The notes: generated from the sequence alone by a model not told the origin. A stretch of 17,480 bases of DNA from Thermodesulfovibrionales bacterium (GCA_022865525.1 JALHSV010000087.1:1-17480); one strand, 5' to 3'; numbered from the stretch's first letter, positions 7,301 through 14,674 are shown. Numbers and translations: made by a program.

Positions 7301-10260
7301 ACCCTTGCTCTCAAGAGAGCACTCGGAGCATTAGATTTGAACTCATCATCCTTGTTCCCTGTAGGCCGGGTGAACTCCATTCGAGCTTGTTCCACATCCC
7401 CATCCTGTGCCAAGTCTTTGCCGATGACAGCTAAAGCATTGGATTTGTACTCACTATTCTTAATCCCCTCGACCACAGAAAAAAACTTGGTAAGTAAAGC
7501 CGCGCGATTGGTTATATCATCGACTTTGGCTATTGTCGTGGCGATGTCAATCAAGGCTTTGGACTTGCACTCATCATCCTTAATCCAATCCACAATCGCT
7601 AATCCTAATAAAATAATATGATCGATTGAAGTAGGTACAAAATCAATCGCAAAAATTGATTTCACCATTTTTAGTTTATAATCATCGCTCCCAATATGTC
7701 CCACTAGACAAAAAAAGCGAGAGTCGGTTGCTAATGGAAACACTTTTAGCACTACACCGATCCAGAAAACCATGAACTCTGCTGACAGGAAATCACTCCA
7801 ATCGACAGTACCGGCTCCAGCAGGAATTCTTTTATCAGCAATATCCAACACTAAGTCTACATCTCTCATGTTTCGGCTTTCTTCGGGATCATCTTTTCTT
7901 CTATCGGCCTCAATCCACAACAACAATAGCACTGCCTTGAAGAATTTCTTTTCATTGAGCACTTGCAGCCGTTTCAAGGCATCAGGCATGCGTTCAGGAT
8001 CATCAAGAGAGCGGTTACTAACCCACTCAAATGCAGCATTGATATCGGTTTCTGACTGCTGCCCGAGTTCCCCGGCTCGCAGCGCCAGCCAGCACAACCT
8101 TGCATCGTCCTCGGTGGAAGCCCCATCTCGGACAATATAGGTTTCGACCCCTTTTTTCAGGGCTGCATAGGAAGCGCTGTATTGTTTGAAGGTGTCCACC
8201 TGCTTCTTGCGGAATTCCTCGTCGCGGAGCAGTTCCCAAAGACGGTTGCGGTCTCCTGACGCGGCCAAATGCTCAGCAGCATATGCGAGAGCATATTTCA
8301 GCGCCTGCTCACTTTTTATCTCACGGTAGGCAAGACAGCAATTGGCTAGGCACTTGGCCATTTCATCACAATCCACCTGGAAGTTCTCTCTCAACCACTC
8401 CCGCAATGACTCATGAAACAACTGGTAATCGTCCACTTCTGGCATGGCAGGATCTTCATAAAGGAGTTCGCGTGTCAAGTCCACCAGACTCTCTACACGT
8501 ACCTTAGGCAAAGCCAAGAACTCGGCGATAACATCGATGCTCAAGCTTTCCTTGGCTTCCGCCAAGAGACAAAGTAAGGTAACCACTTCGGGCTCCTTGC
8601 CCTCGTTCGAGACCCTCTTCATAGTCTGTCGGTAGAGGTCGGTCATTCTTGCGGGGATTTCACGTACCGATCCTACTTGCCCGCCAGCGCTGAAGAGCTG
8701 GTCGCAAAGCAACTTGAGGTAGAGCGGGTTACCCTCGGACCGCTCGATCACAGCCTGGACGTATTCAGCGGTGAATCCTTCCTGATACTTGTCCACCACG
8801 TCGTAGAGAAGGGCCCGTACATCATTACCGCTCAGTGGCCCGAGCTCGAGGCTGGAAGAGCGTTCGCGATCCCGTTCTCGTGCCCAACCCTCCACTTCCG
8901 GTTGTCGGCGCGAGGAGATCATTATTTTCAACCATCCACGCGACTCGGGGATGTATTTACGCAACTCAGGGTGCTCATCAAGTCCGTCGACAAGCAGCAT
9001 GGCGGGGGCGGGGTTATCCTGCTCGCCTATGGCGTTCAGCCTGGCCTGCAGCTGCTCCCACAGTTCGGTCTCCTTTTCGCCTAGTCCCAGCCCCTTAAGC
9101 CCGTAGGCGGCATCCAGTTTCTGGTTCAGGTAGCGCAAGAAACGGATCACACTGGCGTACTCGGTACCGCGGCGGATGAAGTACTCCAGCAAGTGGATCG
9201 GGTTATCTAATGAGGCTTTGCCTTCGAGAGAATCGCCGGCACGGAAGAGTTTGAAAACCTGGGCCAGCAGGGCACTCTTGCCAATACCGGGACCACCCCA
9301 GACAAAAAAGGTACCCTGGCCATTCCGGAAAAATTCGCCTAACTGCTTCTGCGCAGCCACCCGACCCTTGAAATTTTCGGTCAAGGTTTCGACCTTCTCT
9401 CGGAACAACTCCAGGTCGGGATTGGTAATGCGCCGCCACTCGCCCAGCGGCAGTACCCGATGAAACGGCTCCCACAGCGCCTTGTTTCGAATCCGCAGGG
9501 CCTTCTCGTAGTTCAATTGCTCGATCTTCTTGTCCTTCAGTGCGTTGAAATAGAAAAAATCCATTTCGTTAGAATCTCGTGGGTCCTCGGCATAGACCCC
9601 GATGGGCCAGAGCAAAAGCAACTTGCCCTCAGGCAGAAGGGCTGCCGTACGTCCCGGTTCATTCAAAATATTCTCAAGTTCAGTTATTTCAGATTTTTTC
9701 ATTGGAGTGGGAGATGCACCCTGGAGCAGGACAAAGCCGTTTTTCCCAGCAGCTACAAGCCGAACATCAAAAAAAATGCTACTGTCGATCAACTTCAACA
9801 ACACCGGCCAATGCTTGTCGCAGTCTGCTTGGCAGTCTCCATCGGTTGGGGTGGCGCCGTGAGCGTAACTTGTGCGGAAAGAGACGATGTTGTGTTTCTT
9901 CTCGAGCGTCTTCAGCTGGCTCCACTCCCTATATGGCAGCGAGGGCTTGATCAATCCCCCGAGGGCTTCGCGATAAAAGAACATCCAGGTGCCAAGAGAT
10001 GGGGTGCGCAGCCCCTCAGCAAGCAAGATCTTGAGCCGGTCGGGAATCTGCTGCTCGCGGATCAGGTCTGAAACGGCCAACAGGGTATGCCATTTTATGG
10101 CCCACTCGAACGTATCGATCAACCGGTGAACCTTGCGAAATGATTGGGTTTCATTATTATAAAGAGTTATAAGCCGGTATAGCGGGCTGGGAATATTGAC
10201 CAATCCTGAAATCTCACTATTCCTTTGTTGCTTTTGACCGTCTGCACTTTGCTTGATCAT
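4324..10260 (-). CDS. HEPN-STAND NTPase with about 24 tandem 40-aa alpha-solenoid repeats
   Basis: A 1978-aa protein with the architecture of STAND immune switches. Residues about 30-165 are helical and include FRTSYAHG, giving R129-x4-H134, the Rx4-6H signature of HEPN ribonucleases. A beta-rich module follows (about 165-265, LLLLWPIGVY, FFYFNALKDKKIEQLNY). The NTPase has the P-loop GGPGIGKS (322-329), Walker B LLVDGLDE (422-429), the MISSRR sensor strand (447-452) and EGNP (509-512). A winged-helix-like part runs to about 630 (YQLFHESLREWL, 612-623). From about 890 to 1835 come some 24 units of 40 residues resembling YKSNALxAIxxALxQAGDxxxARxxFxQSLSLVEGI, which looks like a TPR-type solenoid. 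Such repeats usually act as the ligand sensor. Start ATG 10260 has GAGGA just upstream. It lies 25 bases after the small membrane-protein gene on the same strand, so it is probably co-transcribed. Avs-type and other STAND defence proteins share this plan; the ligand is unknown. Confidence 0.85.
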   Translation of the reverse strand: MIKQSADGQKQQRNSEISGLVNIPSPLYRLITLYNNETQSFRKVHRLIDTFEWAIKWHTLLAVSDLIREQQIPDRLKILLAEGLRTPSLGTWMFFYREALGGLIKPSLPYREWSQLKTLEKKHNIVSFRTSYAHGATPTDGDCQADCDKHWPVLLKLIDSSIFFDVRLVAAGKNGFVLLQGASPTPMKKSEITELENILNEPGRTAALLPEGKLLLLWPIGVYAEDPRDSNEMDFFYFNALKDKKIEQLNYEKALRIRNKALWEPFHRVLPLGEWRRITNPDLELFREKVETLTENFKGRVAAQKQLGEFFRNGQGTFFVWGGPGIGKSALLAQVFKLFRAGDSLEGKASLDNPIHLLEYFIRRGTEYASVIRFLRYLNQKLDAAYGLKGLGLGEKETELWEQLQARLNAIGEQDNPAPAMLLVDGLDEHPELRKYIPESRGWLKIMISSRRQPEVEGWARERDRERSSSLELGPLSGNDVRALLYDVVDKYQEGFTAEYVQAVIERSEGNPLYLKLLCDQLFSAGGQVGSVREIPARMTDLYRQTMKRVSNEGKEPEVVTLLCLLAEAKESLSIDVIAEFLALPKVRVESLVDLTRELLYEDPAMPEVDDYQLFHESLREWLRENFQVDCDEMAKCLANCCLAYREIKSEQALKYALAYAAEHLAASGDRNRLWELLRDEEFRKKQVDTFKQYSASYAALKKGVETYIVRDGASTEDDARLCWLALRAGELGQQSETDINAAFEWVSNRSLDDPERMPDALKRLQVLNEKKFFKAVLLLLWIEADRRKDDPEESRNMRDVDLVLDIADKRIPAGAGTVDWSDFLSAEFMVFWIGVVLKVFPLATDSRFFCLVGHIGSDDYKLKMVKSIFAIDFVPTSIDHIILLGLAIVDWIKDDECKSKALIDIATTIAKVDDITNRAALLTKFFSVVEGIKNSEYKSNALAVIGKDLAQDGDVEQARMEFTRPTGNKDDEFKSNAPSALLRARVTALIENLARKRIRSWKTQSLHVSEEIKEDKRWSSVLNTLAETLAQMENVEDAQKGFTQSLSLVKKIRYDEYKSNALTALTTAIAQAGNLPDRKVLFTQILSLVDEIKDNKYKSNALLAVGTAQVLVGDIEHARTVFTQSLSLAGGITDDESKSSVLIAIAQALAQAGDVTRARMVFTQSLSVSDGIKYYKYKSNALIAIGIVLARAGDVEYARTVFIQSLSLVEGTTDDEYKSNALATITSALIHASDMPNRADLFSQTLSMVEGIIDDEHKSNALVSIITALIQSRDMSERADLFSQTLSMVEGIIDDERKSKALAAITTALVHLRNTLDRAALFTHFLHLLERIEKQYYKSENLTSIPSDLVRVQDIQDANALKDYANSILNWSNSEEYSKSKTLAVIGTAMTQAGDMQRAQVVFSHALYLVETFNGLFKSHVLSGIAKAQKLELLGIDVNFSRALFEVAESNNDECRYNTLVAITTALVHSVNIPDCEALFAQSLNLVEATEDVKYKYQALATIVEALTKTGDAERARSIFIRTLSLVEGITDEYPKSNALASITALLVHLENMPNYEALFAHFLSLVEKFKNDEYKSNALAAVIKALVQVENMPDRTTFITQALSIAEGFINSTYKFIALIRIAGALTQTRDLERAQMVLTQSLSMSEGIEKGKYNYAVLIDIGQVMARVGDVEQARTIFTKTLSLVDKITDDKSKSWALNDITKAVVQAGGMSDRAVLLTLSLSLAERLKDDEYKSNTLIAITNAIAKAGDISDRATLFNYSLSLTERLKDDEHKSKTLVAITKAIVQAGDMPDRMTLFTRSLSIVDGVKDDKYKSNTLSDITTTLVKIGLSSLIINTMNSVSLTAPVWQRVISDWREVLLKMDVIPLSQFCHSFNYIPFHSETSYHGVYAYLQALYASQQFDVAQSVIRQCPQLGLDFLLKESKKKCTLANLEEWIETIADEDLQDKITGMSARVKKGKMTEEEFDRKLSSLLGN
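4760..7590 (-). repeat. 120-bp in-phase tandem coding repeats (about 24 units)
   Basis: The array encodes the solenoid of the STAND protein. Almost every unit is exactly 120 bases, so the segment encoding E/D-x-K-S-N-A-L recurs at the same phase from about 4810 to 7580. One unit is 41 residues (near 6130) and a few are shorter or rearranged (near 5950 and 7270). Protein helix A reads roughly KSNALxAIxxALxQAGD and helix B DxARxxFTQSLSLVEGI. Units are diverged in most places, but the pair at 6370-6417 and 6490-6537 is identical over 48 bases. Confidence 0.85.
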
Positions 10261-10285
10261 ATATTTTCCTCAGCTTTCATCATAA

Positions 10286-10567
10286 TCATGAATGAGTGAT
10301 CATCGCGACAGTGCAGGCAATGACTCCGGCTGCAAGGACAGAGCGCATCATGTCTTTTTGACTTCTTTTGTTCCACCGTTCTTCAAAAACTACCGGTAGG
10401 GTCATAATGATGGTAAAAAGCAAGTAAACTTTGGCTTCCACAAATACCAGGGGGAGCAAGGCCAAAATACTGAAAACCGTTCCGGCCATGTGTTTTTTGA
10501 TCAATTCCCAGATGATAAGGAATATGCCACATATGGTGGCCAACTGGTTAAGTTGTTCAACGTTCAC
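10286..10567 (-). CDS. Small multi-helix membrane protein upstream of the STAND gene
   Basis: A 93-aa hydrophobic protein with three to four predicted membrane helices (about residues 8-22, 28-43, 47-61 and 76-91) and a short charged loop, EERWNKRSQKDMMR (62-75). No family was recognised. A longer reading could begin at TTG 10591, but GTG 10567 is preferred because AGGAGA (10574-10579 on the plus-strand numbering) ends six bases before it. The stop codon is 25 bases before the start of the giant STAND gene, so the two are probably translated from one transcript. A membrane protein of this size next to a STAND or HEPN protein may be a pore-forming effector, a membrane anchor or a partner; this is inference from context only. 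Confidence 0.65.
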   Translation of the reverse strand: MNVEQLNQLATICGIFLIIWELIKKHMAGTVFSILALLPLVFVEAKVYLLFTIIMTLPVVFEERWNKRSQKDMMRSVLAAGVIACTVAMITHS

Positions 10568-10707
10568 TTTCTTTCTCCTGAAAATATTCAAAATAAATGC
10601 TATTCACTATTCCAAGTTTTTCCCACAAGTTTCAATACACCAAAGAAAATCATGACCGCTCCGTCATATTCCCGTATCCTGATATAAGGTCATTTTTTAA
10701 ATTGGAG

Positions 10708-12468
10708 TTATTTTGGATAAATTTTAGCACAGGTATGCCACAACTCGATGGGATCAGTTCCATCAAGCGACCATCTTTTTATTTGGCCCGAACCATAGTC
10801 GATATATTCAATTTCCTTGTCATGCGTAGAATTCCATAGCCAAAAGGTTCCTTCCGCATTCACCACAAAAGGATAGAGTTGCAGAGCCGACTGATCTGTA
10901 CCCTCCCCCATCAGCAAAAATGCTGGCTCAACGCCAGGTTTGCAGATCCTAAGTTTTTGTTCGCGGCACCACCCGCTTGCCAACTCAAAAGAGCCCTTTG
11001 CATCAGGCGAAGCCAACCCTGGAAGCCAAGTGATTGAACCAAGATGCTGGCACATTAAAAGATAAGTTTCATGGATTGAATGCCAAATCGGAGCGACCTT
11101 ATCCTCGTCAACGGATCCATGCCCACGTGTTTGATTGCGGATCCAGACAAACCAATCGAGCCAAGCCAGGTGGCTTCTCGGCAATTGTCCACGCCAATCA
11201 AGGCCCGATCCCTTTGCATCATCAATCAACTGTACTGGCGCGCCTGCAAGAGGTCCTGACCAGAACTCAACAATATTTTTTGAAATCGCATCGTCTTGCG
11301 GAACCTGGCATAAATCGCGCAGCAGCTGCACCCATTGACCAAGAGAAGGTCTTGAGAAAAGTTTGCTGATGCCATCTGGAAATGATCCGTCCGGCGCATT
11401 TAGGCGGTTTGCAACAAGGACGAATGCCGAAATTCTGATAAGCGTTTCCACGCAATCCAATAAGCAGAGGAACCTCTCTACATCGCTCGCTGCTAACCGA
11501 AAACGCAGATAGGCACCAGCGATGGGTGGAAGTCCCTTATTTGCCAGACAATGCTGCATTGTAATCAATTCTTCATCCAGGCGTTCATCTGAATTGGCAA
11601 TTGGAAATGTTGTTGCAGCGAGTTGATGGGTTATTGTCGAGACAGCGTCTTCCATTTTGAAACCGCTAATGTCTGCGGATCGAAATTTTATGGTAAGCTT
11701 AATAACCTCACGAGGAAAGAGCTCGGTCGAAATCCGATCGTCTCCAACAGATAATTGAAGGAGAAAAACTTTCCCCATGCAAAGGCGAATCTGATGCATG
11801 CTTTCTTTATCAAGGTCCGTTGGATCACCTGGTGCAAGGACCCATATGAGCGCCGATGCGTGTTCTCCGATCCAGAGACGTACATCTTTTTTCTGGCCAC
11901 GCAATGAATATGATAAAAGCGGCCATACAATCCTTTTTCCATGAATTTTCCAAAGTGACGTAATTATCGCACGAGAAAGACGGTGGGCCCAAAGGACACC
12001 GATTCCTGCTTGGGAAACCAGATAAAAATAGGAAAGCTTAAGTTTTGGTTGCAACCCACGATTGTAGCTATCCACCAACCTCCTTACGAGAAGCACTTCG
12101 GGAAGAATCCTTTGCAACGAAGTAAAAACACTTAAACATCCAATTATGATTGCCCCCCATGAGAGCCCGAAACCGATAGTTGATTGGCCCCTAAGCAGGA
12201 AATAAATTCCCCCGGAAATTAGCCCAATAGGCGATGCGAGCCGTTTCAGGAAACTCTCAACCGGCAAACTAGGTACATAAAGACCAATGATGCGGAAGCA
12301 TCCGATCATAAAAAGTGTCATAGCAAGAAACAACAGAACGGCTTTCGTTCCAGCACTGCTCGATCCCAGAAACAATATCAATAGCCCAAGAAAAAAAATG
12401 ATCGGATAAACAGCAAGGACAATTACCATCCTTTTAATTATCCGAGTTGGCAAATTTGTTTTGTCCAT
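10708..12468 (-). CDS. Four-helix membrane protein with C-terminal HEPN-like domain and beta module
   Basis: A 586-aa protein. Four N-terminal membrane helices are predicted (about 13-35, 42-64, 78-93 and 97-116). A middle region of unknown fold follows (about 190-290). A helical domain (about 320-475) contains FLCLLDCVETLIRISAF and IRNQTRGHG, giving R444-x5-H450, which fits the HEPN Rx4-6H motif. The last 85 residues form a beta-rich module with YPFVVNAEGTFWLWNSTHD and EIEYIDYGSG (553-562). The same HEPN-then-beta order occurs at the N-terminus of the STAND protein encoded downstream, where FFYFNALKDKKIEQLNY aligns by eye with this module. The ATG at 12468 has no obvious ribosome site. The gene ends 140 bases before the small membrane-protein gene. 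A membrane-tethered RNase or RNA-binding component of the same system is likely but unproven. Confidence 0.62.
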   Translation of the reverse strand: MDKTNLPTRIIKRMVIVLAVYPIIFFLGLLILFLGSSSAGTKAVLLFLAMTLFMIGCFRIIGLYVPSLPVESFLKRLASPIGLISGGIYFLLRGQSTIGFGLSWGAIIIGCLSVFTSLQRILPEVLLVRRLVDSYNRGLQPKLKLSYFYLVSQAGIGVLWAHRLSRAIITSLWKIHGKRIVWPLLSYSLRGQKKDVRLWIGEHASALIWVLAPGDPTDLDKESMHQIRLCMGKVFLLQLSVGDDRISTELFPREVIKLTIKFRSADISGFKMEDAVSTITHQLAATTFPIANSDERLDEELITMQHCLANKGLPPIAGAYLRFRLAASDVERFLCLLDCVETLIRISAFVLVANRLNAPDGSFPDGISKLFSRPSLGQWVQLLRDLCQVPQDDAISKNIVEFWSGPLAGAPVQLIDDAKGSGLDWRGQLPRSHLAWLDWFVWIRNQTRGHGSVDEDKVAPIWHSIHETYLLMCQHLGSITWLPGLASPDAKGSFELASGWCREQKLRICKPGVEPAFLLMGEGTDQSALQLYPFVVNAEGTFWLWNSTHDKEIEYIDYGSGQIKRWSLDGTDPIELWHTCAKIYPK

Positions 12469-12487
12469 GATGGGATATTAAGGAACT

Positions 12488-12515
12488 TTTATTGAAATTG
12501 CAAATACCTTAGCAA
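12488..12515 (-). promoter_or_regulatory. Weak promoter candidate for the minus-strand HEPN/STAND unit
   Basis: On the minus strand TTGCTA (12510-12515), a 16-base spacer and AATAAA (12488-12493) match the sigma70 consensus at four of six positions each. The predicted transcript start lies only about 11 bases from the ATG at 12468, leaving no room for a normal ribosome site, which fits the absence of one. The inverted repeat AATTGC/GCAATT overlaps it. Confidence 0.25.
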
Positions 12516-12935
12516 TTCTAGTTGAGTTAGAACAATAAAAAAATCTCACTAGGATTGATTTATGGGCACGATCTAAACCTAGCCTGATATTTATGACCAA
12601 GTAATTGAATTTTAATCCTAAAAAAATATCCCAATACTATGGCCAGGCAGCTCTGGCAAAACTGTTCCCAATTTTTTACCCTGAAATGCTAAAAACATAC
12701 TCTTAAAATTACCAACAGTAGCCTTTTTCATTTCATTTCTTGCCCCGAGAGTTACGAATCAGAATAGTAATGGTTGTTTCGGAGCTTTTGGCATTCGTGT
12801 TTTTTATTTTAAGGATTTTGAGATGCCCAAATAGCAAGGACTAGCAAATGACAGGTTTACACAAAATGCAATCCGTCCACAGCTGCTGACATGGGAGCAA
12901 AAAATCCCCGGGAAATAATAAACAGAGATAAGGCT

Positions 12936-12964
12936 TTGATTATTATTTTTAACATTGCTATAAT
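12936..12964 (+). promoter_or_regulatory. Extended -10 promoter of the radical SAM/RiPP operon
   Basis: TTGATT (12936-12941), a 17-base spacer and a perfect TATAAT (12959-12964) preceded by TGC give a strong extended -10 promoter. The predicted start near 12971 leaves a leader of about 21 bases before the maturase ATG. Confidence 0.65.
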
Positions 12965-12992
12965 AAAATTAACACTTCGAATGGATTAAGCA

Positions 12993-14399
12993 ATGAAAGA
13001 ATCACAATTCAATATCATTATCGAAGATGCAACAACCAAGAAAACTATTCTTTACAACTCTCTCTATGGAACCCTGACACTCTGGAAATCATCCCAATTC
13101 AACTTGGCTAATCGTTTTCTGCAAGAACCAAACTTACCACTCACCAATATCAAGATGAAGACCATTAAATCTCAGCTTTTGAAGGGTAAGTATCTCATTC
13201 GGGCCAACATTGATGAATTTCAAATCCTGCGAACGAGGAAACTTCACGGCATCAATGATCCCAACCGCTTAGATGTAGTGATAATGCCAACAATGAACTG
13301 CAACTTTGCTTGTCCCTACTGTTACGAGTTTCACCAATCGGGAACACAAATGAGTGATCAGACAGCGCGAGCAGTAAAACTCTGGCTTCAGAAGGAAGTA
13401 CCGCATTTCAAAGTTATTCTTCTAAACTGGTTTGGTGGGGAGCCATTATTGAGTTACAAACTGATTATTTCATTGGGGACTTTCATCAAGGGATTATGTA
13501 TCAAGCATAATGTTGCCCTTCTCACAAATATTACCACGAACGGATACCTTCTCAATAAATCTAGAATTAAGGAACTCATTCAAGTGGGATATCACAACTT
13601 TCAAGTCACCGTTGATGGACCAGCAGAGTTACACAATCGAACAAGGATTCTACAAGATGGTACCGGAACCTTTACACGGGTTTTCAATAATATTGTTTTG
13701 CTGGCCCAAGCTCACCCCAAAGTAAAGATATCTGTCCGTGTCAACTTCAATCAAGACAATCTACACTCGATCCCCGAATTATTGAAGTTGTTTCCATCTC
13801 CAATTCGTTCGCAATTGCGCGTCGTCTTTGAACCTATCTTTGGAGAAAACAGCATATCTGCCAATGATAATATCCCATCTAGCGAAATATCAATATCGCT
13901 TACTAAATATTATTCTCTTGCAAAAAAACTTGGGTATGATGTAACCTTAGGAAATATCCAACCAGGTAAACTTGTCTATTGCTACGCCGAAAGAAATAAC
14001 CAGTTCATCATAAACTATAATGGTGATGTTTTTAAATGTAGCGTTTCCACGTTTGATCCTAAAAACCGCATTGGGAGTTTAAGTAGTGATGGGAAAATCA
14101 ATATTGAGAAGGAACAATTGAGTGTATGGACAGAAATAGATCTCTTTGATCAGCGGTGCTATTCTTGTAAGTTCCTTCCGCTTTGTATGGGCGGCTGCAG
14201 GAAGGCAAGGCTTGAGCACGGTAATACAGGTAGTTACTGCGCTCTCATCCCGGCTAACACTTCATACGCTTTAAAAACAATAGCGTTTGGTTCTTTCTCC
14301 GAATTGAATCGGATCAACATCCGGAAAAAATGTCAGACAACAAACTGTTCAACCAGCGGAATAAACTTAAATAAAACACTTAAAAATTTATCTAGTTAA
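12993..14399 (+). CDS. Radical SAM/SPASM peptide maturase
   Basis: A 468-aa enzyme. Residues 103-110 are CNFACPYC, the Cx3Cx2C site that binds the 4Fe-4S cluster and cleaves S-adenosylmethionine, followed by FGGEP (147-151), which helps bind the SAM amino group. The C-terminal SPASM domain has the complete seven-Cys pattern: C330-x13-G-x4-C349, then C389-x2-C392-x5-C398-x3-C402 and C416, enough for auxiliary iron-sulfur clusters. Residues 1-95 form an N-terminal extension of the kind that grips precursor peptides in RiPP maturases. Such enzymes make thioether, C-C or epimerised residues in short peptides. A Cys-rich peptide is encoded 17 bases downstream, the obvious substrate. The ATG at 12993 has only a weak ribosome site (GGA about 8 bases upstream) but a strong promoter. 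Product chemistry cannot be read from sequence; a thioether (sactipeptide or ranthipeptide type) is the first guess. Confidence 0.88.
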   Translation: MKESQFNIIIEDATTKKTILYNSLYGTLTLWKSSQFNLANRFLQEPNLPLTNIKMKTIKSQLLKGKYLIRANIDEFQILRTRKLHGINDPNRLDVVIMPTMNCNFACPYCYEFHQSGTQMSDQTARAVKLWLQKEVPHFKVILLNWFGGEPLLSYKLIISLGTFIKGLCIKHNVALLTNITTNGYLLNKSRIKELIQVGYHNFQVTVDGPAELHNRTRILQDGTGTFTRVFNNIVLLAQAHPKVKISVRVNFNQDNLHSIPELLKLFPSPIRSQLRVVFEPIFGENSISANDNIPSSEISISLTKYYSLAKKLGYDVTLGNIQPGKLVYCYAERNNQFIINYNGDVFKCSVSTFDPKNRIGSLSSDGKINIEKEQLSVWTEIDLFDQRCYSCKFLPLCMGGCRKARLEHGNTGSYCALIPANTSYALKTIAFGSFSELNRINIRKKCQTTNCSTSGINLNKTLKNLSS

Positions 14400-14416
14400 A
14401 CGGAGGTACAAACAAA

Positions 14417-14557
14417 ATGAAAATCATTACAAAACCCATGAAGGAGAAATCTATTCTTGCTTCTACCCGCAAAAACACAAGTAAGAAGCAGATCGTGAAA
14501 GGAATGATCAGTAAGGCAGAGTATTGCGTAGACCATCTTTGCGGGTGTGGTAAATAG
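14417..14557 (+). CDS. Cys-rich RiPP precursor peptide (46 aa)
   Basis: A 46-aa open frame that is too short for ordinary gene calling. It has GGAGG at 14402-14406, ten bases before the ATG, and lies 17 bases after the radical SAM maturase stop codon. Residues 1-35 are Lys-rich and free of Cys, like a leader peptide. The tail YCVDHLCGCGK (36-46) has three cysteines, C37, C42 and C44 (Cx4CxC), like a core peptide to be crosslinked. There is no GG cleavage site. No transporter or protease gene is next to it, so export and leader removal would depend on genes elsewhere. The function of the mature product (bacteriocin, signal or cofactor) is unknown. The assignment rests on position, ribosome site and Cys-rich tail rather than recognised homology. 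Confidence 0.75.
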   Translation: MKIITKPMKEKSILASTRKNTSKKQIVKGMISKAEYCVDHLCGCGK

Positions 14558-14621
14558 TCCGATAAACATCAGGCTGGGGACTTCGCCTAACACGCCGCGC
14601 CACACCGCTAAGATTGTTGAT

Positions 14622-14636
14622 AGACAATAGTTGTCT
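14622..14636 (+). repeat. Perfect inverted repeat downstream of the RiPP peptide
   Basis: AGACAA-TAG-TTGTCT forms a 6-bp stem with a 3-base loop. It overlaps an alternative stem, ATTGT (14613-14617) with ACAAT (14624-14628), so only one can form at a time. It lies 65 bases after the precursor stop codon. Confidence 0.5.
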
Positions 14637-14661
14637 GTGAGCTTCTCCCAACCCTTTGGAT

Positions 14662-14674
14662 CCCGCTTCGCGGG
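14662..14674 (+). terminator. Possible terminator hairpin after the RiPP operon
   Basis: CCCGC-TTC-GCGGG is a 5-bp GC-rich stem with a 3-base loop, about 105 bases after the precursor stop. The run that follows is CCCCACTTTT, a poor U-tract, so it may be a 3' end stabiliser or a weak terminator. Confidence 0.4.

Larger units (their letters stand above)
12469..12992. other. 524-base divergent intergenic region
   Basis: This AT-rich stretch separates the minus-strand HEPN gene from the plus-strand radical SAM gene. It holds the strong promoter at 12936-12964 and a weak minus-strand promoter candidate at 12488-12515, with an inverted repeat AATTGC (12496-12501) / GCAATT (12512-12517). I see no convincing gene, tRNA or riboswitch in the rest. 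Reading frames are short and lack ribosome sites. Confidence 0.6.

Noticed and set aside
4760..7590. CRISPR-like regular spacing
   Set aside because: The period is 120 bp, units are diverged and the whole array is one open protein frame on the minus strand.
4513..7621. A series of plus-strand open frames of 60-99 codons at regular spacing
   Set aside because: They are antisense shadows of the 120-bp coding repeats, all share the same repeated composition (for example LDLYSSS) and lack ribosome sites.
10568..10591. TTG start for the small membrane protein
   Set aside because: The best ribosome site, AGGAGA, lies inside this segment and fits GTG 10567.
10652..10667. ATGAC-CGCTCC-GTCAT inverted repeat
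   Set aside because: Only 5 bp, in the gap between two minus-strand genes, with no U-tract or promoter alignment.
12618..12731. Minus-strand 37-aa frame (start MKKATVGNFK)
   Set aside because: No ribosome site or promoter, no recognisable motif; could be chance in an AT-rich region.
14585..14591. GCCTAAC, the end of some integron attC sites
   Set aside because: No matching GTTAGGC partner or integrase is nearby.
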